In this document: positions 56,745 through 64,000 of the stretch, one piece after another
How positions within the stretch are numbered: position 1 is the first letter of the stretch
How the letters are laid out: each line of letters starts with the position of its first letter
NCBI GenBank assembly: GCA_903877645.1
Contig: CAIRES010000044.1
Coordinates: forward strand, 23,969-87,968
Direction of reading: 5' to 3'
Source of the DNA: an uncultured Bacteroidota bacterium
GTDB taxonomy: Bacteria; Bacteroidota; Bacteroidia; Chitinophagales; Chitinophagaceae
DNA: 64,000 nt
Notes under the pieces: generated by a model
Told to the model about the DNA's origin: nothing
The model's database searches: none
Seen by the model: the letters and a program-made list of their open reading frames with translations, nothing else
Made by a program: the position numbers and the translations under genes

Positions 56745-58406
56745 CTAGTGGCCTCCGATACTGCTGTCGTAATCAATGCCCTGCCTGCGCAGTATGCCCT
56801 TAACGCCTACGGCAAATAGCGCGAGGTAAGCAAAACAGAACACAGGGATCCAGTAAGAATTATGAATGCCAACGCTTGGCAGGTCGGATAGCTTGCCCTG
56901 TATAGGTGGTATGATGGCCCCACCTAAGATCATCATGACCAGGAAGGCCGAGCCTTGCGAGGTATGCTTGCTGAGGCCTGCAATGGCTAATGCAAATATA
57001 GCGGGCCACATAATAGAACAGAACAGCCCACCACTAAGGAAAGAATAAACAGCCACAGTGCCTGTAGTGAAAATGCCGGTGAGCATGCACGCCATTCCGG
57101 CAAGGGCAAATATAAGCAAAGTTCTGGCGGGTTTGTCCTGGCCTGCGTAGAAAGCGATCGCCTGTAGTATGATACAAACAATATACCACGTCAAAGGTTT
57201 AATGTCGTTCTGTGCAATGGCGTTTACACCGAGTACCACAGCAAAAGCAATGGCCGGTACTATGAAGATAAGTATACTGCGTAATGTTTTTGATGGTTCA
57301 AATATTTTAATGGAGCCTGTCCACCTGCCTACCATAAGGCTACCCCAATACATAGAAATGAAGGGAGCTACCTCTGTAAGTTTGTAGCCGCCAAACGCTG
57401 GCTGCGTGAGGAGCGCACCGAGATTGCTTTGTATGGTTACTTCCACACCCACATAGGTGAATATGGCCAGCATACCCAATACGAGTTGTGGGTACTTCAT
57501 AGCACCCCAGCCATTGCCGTTCTTCTTCGCGCTGAAGAGAGAGAAAAGTAATGTGCCTACAATGACGATGAGGCCGGTCAGCAAGAGCTTTGTACGGGTC
57601 ATCTCTATATCCTGCAGAATAGATTTATCATCGGTGACAATGGTGTAAGTTCTGAAGACCCAAATGAAGATAATAGCTAGTAAAACAGTCATTATGCCCA
57701 ATGCGCCCAATGCTTTCGGCGATTTTTCTGTGTCGGTTTCAAATCTGCCGGATGGTAGTTTTTTGGAGAAAAAGAATAATGCAGCGGCTAAAAGAAATAA
57801 CGCACCCACACATGCATAAAGGATGGTTACCTTACCAAGGCCGAGTGAATTGATCTGATCGTCATTAGCTTTAGTTGCACCGAACAATGCCAGTGCCACA
57901 ACAATAGGGCCAATGGCGGTGCCAAAAGAGTTGATGCCGCCACCCAATGTGATACGATGTGTGCCGGTAGCTTCCGGGCCAAGCAGAACAGCAAAAGGAT
58001 TAGCTGCAGTTTGTTGCAATGAAAAACCAAGGGCTACGGCAAATAACCCTACAAGCATGCCGGGGAACGTATTGGCATTTACAGCCAGTATCATAATAGC
58101 AGCGCCCAATGCTGAGAACACTAAGCCATACACAATACTATTGCGATAACCCCAACGGAGAATGAGGTCCTTTCCCGATAGGGAAGCGATAGCATAGAGT
58201 ACCAGTGCGCCCAGGTAGTAGGCGAGGTAAAATGCAAAATCAATGAGCTGAGACTGGAACTGATCTAACTTGAAGTAGTGCTTACAGAAGGGGATGAATA
58301 CGCCATTGCCGGCGGCAATGAAACCCCAAAAGAAAAACACTGTAACCAGTGTAGATAATGCTCCAGAATTTTCAGAAGATGATTTTACAGTTTGTACCGG
58401 CTCCAT
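56745..58406 (-). CDS. MFS sugar transporter (FucP/glucose-galactose type)
   Basis: Inner-membrane sugar:proton symporter of 553 residues from ATG 58406 ([10 protein letters not shown]); a longer frame to 58508 would cross a terminator. About 14 hydrophobic segments. FucP-family features are [19 protein letters not shown] in helix 1, [17 protein letters not shown] and [13 protein letters not shown]. Substrate may be fucose, glucose or galactose. It is larger than E. coli FucP (about 440), with an extra middle segment. Directly upstream of the lactonase/serine hydrolase pair on the same strand (15-bp gap). Confidence 0.88.
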   Translation of the reverse strand: MEPVQTVKSSSENSGALSTLVTVFFFWGFIAAGNGVFIPFCKHYFKLDQFQSQLIDFAFYLAYYLGALVLYAIASLSGKDLILRWGYRNSIVYGLVFSALGAAIMILAVNANTFPGMLVGLFAVALGFSLQQTAANPFAVLLGPEATGTHRITLGGGINSFGTAIGPIVVALALFGATKANDDQINSLGLGKVTILYACVGALFLLAAALFFFSKKLPSGRFETDTEKSPKALGALGIMTVLLAIIFIWVFRTYTIVTDDKSILQDIEMTRTKLLLTGLIVIVGTLLFSLFSAKKNGNGWGAMKYPQLVLGMLAIFTYVGVEVTIQSNLGALLTQPAFGGYKLTEVAPFISMYWGSLMVGRWTGSIKIFEPSKTLRSILIFIVPAIAFAVVLGVNAIAQNDIKPLTWYIVCIILQAIAFYAGQDKPARTLLIFALAGMACMLTGIFTTGTVAVYSFLSGGLFCSIMWPAIFALAIAGLSKHTSQGSAFLVMMILGGAIIPPIQGKLSDLPSVGIHNSYWIPVFCFAYLALFAVGVKGILRRQGIDYDSSIGGH

Positions 58407-58470
58407 TCTTTTACTATTTGCAGTAAAATAGGAAGTAATTCCGAATAATTCGGAAGATTTTATTCCACAA

Positions 58471-58500
58471 AAAAAGTGGCCCACGCCGGAGCCACTTTTT
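58471..58500 (-). terminator. Rho-independent terminator after korB
   Basis: Perfect 10-bp stem AAAAAGTGGC (58471-58480) / GCCACTTTTT (58491-58500), 10-nt loop, followed on the minus strand by T's. Confidence 0.88.
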
Positions 58501-58519
58501 GTCTTCAAAATAGATCTTG

Positions 58520-59566
58520 TTATAGAATTGTCCAGGTCTTATCTCCTGAAAGTATTTTGTCGAGCGAAGGTTTGCCTTTACGGGCTACCAGTTCTTCTAT
58601 TTGTTCCTGCATGCCCTGCTCGTAAGTGGGGCGATCTTCGGCATATAGCACCCCAAACGGGCGTGGGAAGTGTTCGTCGTTGAAGGTGTTATCGAAGAAG
58701 CGGGCCATGATGTTGGCCTTTGTCTTGTCCTGTTCGTCATGTATCCACAGATCATTGGCTGATACGCCTGATGTGTTCATATCTACGATGACAGGGACAA
58801 TGCCGTCGAACTTGATGCCTTTTTCTTCGTTGTTGCCAAAGATTAGTGGTTTGCCATGTTCTACGAATATGGCTTGTTCCTTCTTTGTTTCTTTCTCGGA
58901 GAATGCGAAGAAAGTTGCATCATTGAATACCGGACAGTTCTGATAGATCTCTACGAAGGATGTGCCCTTGTGCGCGTTTGCCCGGCGCAATACCATTTGC
59001 ATGTGCTTAGGGTCACGGTCCAGGGAGCGGGAGACAAACGAGCATTTAGCTCCGAGTGCAAGTTCGCTTGGATTGAATGGTTCTTCTAAAGATCCGAATG
59101 GGGTTGATTTGGCTACCTTTCCTTTTTCGGAGGTAGGGGAGTATTGTCCTTTGGTCAGGCCGTATATCTGGTTATTGAACACCAGGTAATTGAGATCGAA
59201 GTTTTTGCGCATCAGGTGGATGAAGTGGTTGCCACCTATAGAGAAGGCATCACCATCGCCTGAAACCACCCACACACTCAGGCGTGGGTTAAGGGCCTTT
59301 ACGCCTGATGCTATTGCGGCAGCACGGCCATGTATGGTGTGCATGCCATACGTATCCATGTAGTAGGTGAACCTTGCTGCACAGCCGATACCTGATATAA
59401 AAACGATGTCTTCTTTGGGTACACCAAATTCAGGCATCACGGTTTGCACCTGCTTCAGGATGGAATAGTCGCCGCAACCGGGACACCATTTCACTTCCTG
59501 GTTAGATGCAAAGTCTTTTGGGGTGAGCTTAGGCGTTTCCGCAGTTTGCTCGGTAATAGTAGTCAT
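58520..59566 (-). CDS. korB: 2-oxoacid:ferredoxin oxidoreductase, beta subunit
   Basis: Thiamine-diphosphate subunit of 2-oxoglutarate (or related 2-oxoacid):ferredoxin oxidoreductase, 348 residues. N-terminal cluster-binding-type motif [12 protein letters not shown], then [29 protein letters not shown] and the TPP motif [14 protein letters not shown]. It lies 6 bp after korA and ends in a terminator. The pair replaces or complements 2-oxoglutarate dehydrogenase in the TCA cycle, and icd at the left end would supply its substrate. Confidence 0.94.
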   Translation of the reverse strand: MTTITEQTAETPKLTPKDFASNQEVKWCPGCGDYSILKQVQTVMPEFGVPKEDIVFISGIGCAARFTYYMDTYGMHTIHGRAAAIASGVKALNPRLSVWVVSGDGDAFSIGGNHFIHLMRKNFDLNYLVFNNQIYGLTKGQYSPTSEKGKVAKSTPFGSLEEPFNPSELALGAKCSFVSRSLDRDPKHMQMVLRRANAHKGTSFVEIYQNCPVFNDATFFAFSEKETKKEQAIFVEHGKPLIFGNNEEKGIKFDGIVPVIVDMNTSGVSANDLWIHDEQDKTKANIMARFFDNTFNDEHFPRPFGVLYAEDRPTYEQGMQEQIEELVARKGKPSLDKILSGDKTWTIL

Positions 59567-59572
59567 TCAATA

Positions 59573-61450
59573 TTATTTAATCAGCTCAAGAATTTTATGT
59601 TTCAGTTCGGATGTGGTGAATGGCAATCCCTGCATTTTGGAAAAGCCTATCGCGGGTATCAGGTATTTAGCCCTGATGAGTTGTATCAGTTGCCCTGAAT
59701 TCATTTCAGGTATCAATACCTGGTCATAGCCTTTCAGCAATTCTCCCAGGTTCTTAGGGAAAGGATTGATATGCTTCAGGTGTATATGCGCTACATCATA
59801 GCCACCTTCAATCAATTCACGCACAGCAGTTTTGATAGCGCCGCCTGTGGAGCCCCAGCCTAATACTACCGTCTTACCTGATGCATTGCCTGTCTCCGGC
59901 TTTATGTCTGGTATACCGTCTGCTATCTTCTCTATTTTCTCTGCACGTAGCCGCGTCATGGCCTCGTGGTTCTTAGCATCATAAGATACATTGCCGGTAT
60001 CCACCTGCTTCTCCAATCCGCCAATGCGGTGCATCAGTTCTTTGGTTCCGGGTACAACCCAGGGACGGGATAATTTTTCATCACGCTTATAAGGCAGGAA
60101 GGTTCCGCCGGGGTTGTTATTCTCAGTAGTGAATTGTACGTTGATCGGCTTCAGGTCTGCAGCTGACGGAAAACGCCATGGTTCTGATCCATTGGCAATG
60201 TAGCCGTCGCTGAGTACGATTACCGGGGTCATATGGTCTACCGCTATGCGGGCAGCTTCCAAAATAGTATCAAAGCAATCAGCTGGGGATGCTGCGGCAA
60301 TAACCGGCAAAGGCCCTTCGCCATGCCTGCCATACATGGCCTGCATCAGGTCTGATTGTTCTGTTTTTGTGGGCAAGCCTGTTGATGGCCCGCCTCGTTG
60401 TATGTCTATAACGAGCAATGGTATTTCTAAAATCGTAGCAAGGCCCAGCGCCTCAGTTTTCAAAGACATGCCGGGACCCGAAGTTGTGGTCACTCCCAAT
60501 CCACCAGCGTATGATGCGCCAATAGCAGCACATATAGCTGCGATCTCATCTTCTGCCTGGAAGGTTTTTACATTACTGGTCTTGTATTTAGATAATTCAT
60601 GCAGTACATCTGATGCCGGGGTAATAGGGTAGGAGCCGAGGAACAAAGGAAGCCCCGATAATTCAGACGCTGCCACAAGCCCAATGGCAGTAGCCTGGTT
60701 ACCGGATATATTCCTGTATTCGCCTTTTGGGAGATTGGCAGGAGATACTTTGTAGCGCGTTGTGAATATTTCAGTATGGTCACCAAAATTCCAACCCGCT
60801 TTCAGCGTCTTAATGTTTGCTTCAGCTATCTCCGGTTTCTTTGCGAATTTCTCGTTGATGAATGTGATGGTGAAATCCATCGGCTCATCAAACATCCAGA
60901 AAAGCAGCCCAAGCACGAACATGTTTTTGGAGCGGTCTATTTCCTTCATACCCAGGTTAGACCCTTCGAGACATTCTTTGGTAAACCGGGTAATGTCGAT
61001 TTTGTATACAGTATATTCTTCCAGAGAGCCGTCTTCCAGCGGGTTCACACCTGGTGGATAACCTGCGAGGTTAAGATTTTTTTTATCAAATCCCGCAGTA
61101 TTCACAATGATGATGCCGCCTTTTTTGAGTCGTGCCAGATCCACTTTAAGGGCTGCGGAGTTCATGGCCACCAGTACATCATACTGATCACCGGGGGTGA
61201 ATATCTCCACACTGCCAAAATGCACCTGGAATCCTGAAACGCCTGCTGTAGTACCTATGGGAGCCCTGATCTCTGCCGGAAATTCCGGAAAAGTGCTGAG
61301 ATCCTTACCTAAATATGCTGCTGTATCGGTAAACTGCGTTCCGGTAAGTTGCATGCCATCGCCTGAATCACCGGAAAACCTTATCACTATACTTTCTGCC
61401 TCCACCATGGCACTGTGATGGCCCGGCTTACCTGCTAAAGTTGATTCCAT
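59573..61450 (-). CDS. korA: 2-oxoacid:ferredoxin oxidoreductase, alpha (gamma-alpha fusion)
   Basis: 625 residues with a gamma domain fused ahead of the alpha domain. Gamma domain: VIRFSGDSGDGMQLTGTQF and FPAEIRAPIGTTAGVSGFQV (about 20-75). Alpha domain: YPITPASDVLHELSKY, SGPGMSLKTEALGLATILEI and QRGGPSTGLPTKTEQSDLMQ, typical of KorA. Cotranscribed with korB. ATG 61450 is preceded by TAACTTTG (61455-61462 on the minus strand), a good -7 box a few bases from the start. Confidence 0.94.
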   Translation of the reverse strand: MESTLAGKPGHHSAMVEAESIVIRFSGDSGDGMQLTGTQFTDTAAYLGKDLSTFPEFPAEIRAPIGTTAGVSGFQVHFGSVEIFTPGDQYDVLVAMNSAALKVDLARLKKGGIIIVNTAGFDKKNLNLAGYPPGVNPLEDGSLEEYTVYKIDITRFTKECLEGSNLGMKEIDRSKNMFVLGLLFWMFDEPMDFTITFINEKFAKKPEIAEANIKTLKAGWNFGDHTEIFTTRYKVSPANLPKGEYRNISGNQATAIGLVAASELSGLPLFLGSYPITPASDVLHELSKYKTSNVKTFQAEDEIAAICAAIGASYAGGLGVTTTSGPGMSLKTEALGLATILEIPLLVIDIQRGGPSTGLPTKTEQSDLMQAMYGRHGEGPLPVIAAASPADCFDTILEAARIAVDHMTPVIVLSDGYIANGSEPWRFPSAADLKPINVQFTTENNNPGGTFLPYKRDEKLSRPWVVPGTKELMHRIGGLEKQVDTGNVSYDAKNHEAMTRLRAEKIEKIADGIPDIKPETGNASGKTVVLGWGSTGGAIKTAVRELIEGGYDVAHIHLKHINPFPKNLGELLKGYDQVLIPEMNSGQLIQLIRAKYLIPAIGFSKMQGLPFTTSELKHKILELIK

Positions 61451-61454
61451 TATA

Positions 61455-61462
61455 CAAAGTTA
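61455..61462 (-). promoter_or_regulatory. korAB -7 promoter box
   Basis: On the minus strand TAACTTTG fits TAnnTTTG and lies a few bases before ATG 61450. No TTG at the expected -33. Confidence 0.4.
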
Positions 61463-61703
61463 AGAAATTAAGAATGAAGGGTTTGGCCTTCTATCCCTTG
61501 TTGTTGCATGTGCTGTTATGAAGCAGGATATGCAGGATCGCTGATCTACGTGATTAACACGGTATGTGCCCTGTATATATAGCCTCGCTGAGCAAAATGA
61601 AACAGGCTGCAAAAGTAAAATTATTTATACATTTATAGCTGATCTTTATCATTAACAGTGGTAAGATGACGTTAATTTTACACGTTCTAAACACACAGTA
61701 AAT

Positions 61704-62180
61704 ATGCCTGTAAAAGCAGCAAGCTCGCTTGAAGAATTGAAGAAATTGAGAAAACCGATCGTTAATCCGAATGTAGCCCATAAACAAAGCTTCACTAAAG
61801 TAGAAAAAGCAGCAGTGTGGATCACCGATAAAGTAGGCACGATGGGCTTCTTTTTCATCATTCTTATCTGGACCATAGTTTGGCTGGGATGGAACATATT
61901 TGCACCGAAAACGTTGCAATTTGACCCTTTTCCGGCGTTTGTACTATGGCTATTCATTTCCAATATGATACAGATATTCCTGATGCCCCTGATCATGATC
62001 GGGCAAAACCTGCAGGGCCGTCACTCGGAATACAGGGCCGAGTCTGATTTTGAGGTGAATGTAAAGGCCGAACGGGAGATAGAAACCATACTCACGCACC
62101 TGGAAAACCAAAATGAACTGATACTGAAAATAGTAAGCCGTATATGTGACGATGATAATGCCTCGAAGCCACAGGCCTGA
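61704..62180 (+). CDS. DUF1003 domain membrane protein
   Basis: 158 residues with two transmembrane helices (GFFFIILIWTIVWLGWNIF and AFVLWLFISNMIQIFLMPLI), the core of DUF1003. The pattern WNIFAPKTLQFDPFPAF between helices and the following QNLQGRHSEYRAESDFEVN are family hallmarks. The C-terminus is soluble and acidic. Family function is unknown. Divergent from korA, upstream of ugd with no evident operon link. Confidence 0.9.
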   Translation: MPVKAASSLEELKKLRKPIVNPNVAHKQSFTKVEKAAVWITDKVGTMGFFFIILIWTIVWLGWNIFAPKTLQFDPFPAFVLWLFISNMIQIFLMPLIMIGQNLQGRHSEYRAESDFEVNVKAEREIETILTHLENQNELILKIVSRICDDDNASKPQA

Positions 62181-62213
62181 GCCAATACGCTTCAAATAGT
62201 CAACTTTCCTTAT

Positions 62214-62221
62214 TACATTTG
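62214..62221 (+). promoter_or_regulatory. ugd -7 promoter box
   Basis: TACATTTG fits TAnnTTTG, 18 bp before ATG 62240. No convincing -33. Confidence 0.5.
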
Positions 62222-62239
62222 TGACCTAATTCTATTATT

Positions 62240-63619
62240 ATGAATATTGCTATTATTGGTACCGGATACGTTGGACTGGTTACAGGTACTTGCTTCGCTG
62301 AAACCGGGAATAATGTCATTTGTATAGATATAGACGAAAAGAAGATAAGTAATTTAAAAGAAGGGAAATCTCCTATATATGAGCCTGGCCTTGATGTGTT
62401 GCTGGAAAGGAATATTAAAGAGAAAAGGCTTCAATTTACTACTTCCCTTGTTGAAGGTATCAAGCAGGCAAAGGTTATTTTTCTTGCCTTACCGACGCCT
62501 CCGGGGAAGGACGGTTCTGCTGACTTACAATATGTACTTGATGTTGCAGCATCCTTAAGCAAACTGATCACCCACTATACGGTTATCGTTAACAAAAGTA
62601 CGGTGCCGGTAGGTACTGCGGAAAAGGTGCGGGAAGTATTGCTCACTCACCTGGATCCTTCTCTTTTTGATGTAGTTTCCAACCCTGAGTTTTTAAGGGA
62701 GGGTGTAGCCGTCGAAGACTTTTTAAAGCCTGACCGCGTGGTTATTGGTACGTCATCAGACAGAGCAAAGAAAGTGATGGATGAACTGTATCAGCCTTAT
62801 TTGAGGCAGGGCAATCCCATATATTTTATGGATGAACGTTCTTCGGAGATGACGAAGTACGCAGCCAATTCATACCTCGCTATGCGTATCTCATTTATGA
62901 ATGAGATGGCAAACCTTTGCGAAAAAACAGGCGCTAATGTGGACTGGGTGCGCATAGGCATAGGCGGAGATAGCCGTATCGGTAAGCGCTTCCTGTTTCC
63001 GGGTATAGGATACGGGGGTAGTTGCTTCCCAAAAGATGTCAAGGCACTAGCACATACTGCACTCGAAATGGATTATGATTTCCAGCTCATCAACACAGTG
63101 ATGGAGGTAAATGACCGCCAGAAACTGGTTCTGGGCCGCAAGATCAAGAATTATTTTGGCAGCGACCTGTCAGGGTATACGTTTGCCATATGGGGCCTTG
63201 CCTTTAAGCCGGAGACAGATGATATACGTGACGCACCTTCATTAGAATTGATAAAAGAGCTGACTGCCGCGGGTGCAAAGCTAAGAGTGTTTGACCCGGA
63301 AGCGATGGAAAATGTGAAGCATGTCTTCGGCGACAAAATACATTTCGCTACAGACATGTATGATGCGGTAGAAGGGGCCAGTGCGCTTATAGTAGTGACC
63401 GAATGGAGTGAATTCAGAAATCCTGATTTCGACAGGATATATGAAATACTGAAGCACCCTGCGATGTTTGATGGCCGCAATGTTTATTCACTCGACAAGA
63501 TGGAGGGCCTTGGTTTTTATTATGAAAGCATGGGTCGCAAAATTGTACATGAGCAGGTAAGGGAGACGCTTGCAGTGCATCATAAAACAATAGTAAGAGA
63601 AAGAGGAGTACTTGATTAA
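62240..63619 (+). CDS. ugd: UDP-glucose 6-dehydrogenase
   Basis: Twofold NAD-dependent oxidation of UDP-glucose to UDP-glucuronate. 459 residues. Rossmann motif [17 protein letters not shown] (4-20), catalytic Cys in [14 protein letters not shown], and [16 protein letters not shown] in the UDP-binding domain. The next gene (63651) begins a UDP-glucuronate decarboxylase/epimerase, so the pair would make UDP-xylose or a related sugar for polysaccharides. Both are on the plus strand with a 31-bp gap. Confidence 0.96.
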   Translation: MNIAIIGTGYVGLVTGTCFAETGNNVICIDIDEKKISNLKEGKSPIYEPGLDVLLERNIKEKRLQFTTSLVEGIKQAKVIFLALPTPPGKDGSADLQYVLDVAASLSKLITHYTVIVNKSTVPVGTAEKVREVLLTHLDPSLFDVVSNPEFLREGVAVEDFLKPDRVVIGTSSDRAKKVMDELYQPYLRQGNPIYFMDERSSEMTKYAANSYLAMRISFMNEMANLCEKTGANVDWVRIGIGGDSRIGKRFLFPGIGYGGSCFPKDVKALAHTALEMDYDFQLINTVMEVNDRQKLVLGRKIKNYFGSDLSGYTFAIWGLAFKPETDDIRDAPSLELIKELTAAGAKLRVFDPEAMENVKHVFGDKIHFATDMYDAVEGASALIVVTEWSEFRNPDFDRIYEILKHPAMFDGRNVYSLDKMEGLGFYYESMGRKIVHEQVRETLAVHHKTIVRERGVLD

Positions 63620-63650
63620 TTCATTCAACAAATACAGAAGCTCAATAGCT

Positions 63651-64000
63651 ATGGCAAAACGCATACTGATCACCGGCGCAGCAGGTTTTCTTGGTTCACA
63701 CCTATCCGACCGTTTCTTAAAAGAAGGTTATGAGGTCATTGGTATGGACAACCTGCTAACGGGCAATATTAAAAACATTGAGCATCTTTTTCCGGTTAAG
63801 GAATTCCAGTTTTACCACCACGATGTTACAAAGTTTGTGCACGTGCCGGGCAAAATAGATTACATATTGCATTTCGCCTCCCCGGCAAGTCCCATTGATT
63901 ACCTCAAGATGCCTATCCAGACATTGAAGGTAGGCGCATTAGGTACACATAACCTTTTAGGCCTTGCTAAATCTAAGGGCTCGAGGATATTGGTAGCATC
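63651..64000 (+). CDS. UDP-glucuronate decarboxylase / NAD-dependent epimerase (5' part)
   Basis: Starts [20 protein letters not shown] and runs off the window after 116 codons. GAAGFLGSH is the NAD-binding motif of extended SDR enzymes; the following [15 protein letters not shown] and [20 protein letters not shown] are the pattern of UDP-xylose synthase (UXS). Function by pairing with ugd: UDP-glucuronate to UDP-xylose. The catalytic Tyr-x-x-x-Lys lies beyond the window, so this is a partial gene. Confidence 0.88.
   Translation, partial: MAKRILITGAAGFLGSHLSDRFLKEGYEVIGMDNLLTGNIKNIEHLFPVKEFQFYHHDVTKFVHVPGKIDYILHFASPASPIDYLKMPIQTLKVGALGTHNLLGLAKSKGSRILVA

Overview
The window looks like chromosomal DNA of a Bacteroidota bacterium, most likely of the Chitinophagaceae or a close relative. 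The signs are three secreted proteins with type IX secretion (T9SS) sorting tails, many starts preceded by the Bacteroidota -7 box TAnnTTTG, the order miaB / sigma-54 activator / lptE / TPR protein / secG, and families common in that phylum (DUF5683, DUF5995, a TonB with a 'YGGYELR' N-terminus, korAB). No rRNA, tRNA, CRISPR array, phage or intact insertion sequence was seen. All calls come from reading the sequence; no database search was run.

Layout. 1-4.4 kb: NADP isocitrate dehydrogenase, a decayed HEPN/MNT pair, and two tandem paralogous secreted proteins. 4.4-6.5 kb: a von Willebrand A membrane protein. 6.5-14.7 kb: a surface-polysaccharide cluster (FkbM methyltransferase, CgeB-like and GT4 glycosyltransferases, acyltransferase 3, Wzy-like polymerase, AsnB-type amidotransferase). 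ugd and a UDP-glucuronate decarboxylase/epimerase at the right edge (62.2-64 kb) could supply sugar nucleotides for such polymers. 14.9-20.3 kb: miaB, a sigma-54 activator, lptE, a TPR protein and secG. 20.3-24.4 kb: sparse DNA with dispersed repeats, an NHL-repeat T9SS protein, a TonB remnant and a DUF5995 protein. 24.4-32.6 kb: S41 peptidase, secA, a triple-repeat secreted protein and a DPP-IV-type S9 peptidase. 32.6-33.7 kb: a higBA toxin-antitoxin (TA) cassette between repeats. 33.8-39 kb: dapB, a HI0933-type flavoprotein and malic enzyme. 39.4-49.7 kb: a Big2-like T9SS protein, enolase, a FtsB/DivIC-like protein, an FMN reductase, a metallophosphoesterase followed by a ParE/RelE TA pair, patatin, TonB, leucine dehydrogenase and RNase HII. 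49.7-54.5 kb: a predicted secreted protein-glutaminase with a small companion gene, a T9SS protein, fdhD with a small partner, and a glutathione peroxidase. 54.5-64 kb: a serine hydrolase, a lactonase gene broken by an in-frame stop, a FucP-like sugar transporter, korAB, a DUF1003 protein, ugd and the epimerase.

The most interesting points are: (1) a predicted secreted protein-glutaminase (Cys224/His274/Asp293) whose downstream neighbour looks like a free-standing copy of the enzyme's own N-terminal pro-region, a possible enzyme/inhibitor pair; (2) a ParE/RelE TA pair between two diverged copies of the last 45 nt of the metallophosphoesterase gene, as if it entered at that gene's 3' end; (3) higBA between 39-nt direct repeats, with the remnant of a second higB just upstream; and (4) several genes caught in decay (HEPN with two frameshifts, lactonase with one stop, nucleotidyltransferase and TonB fragments).
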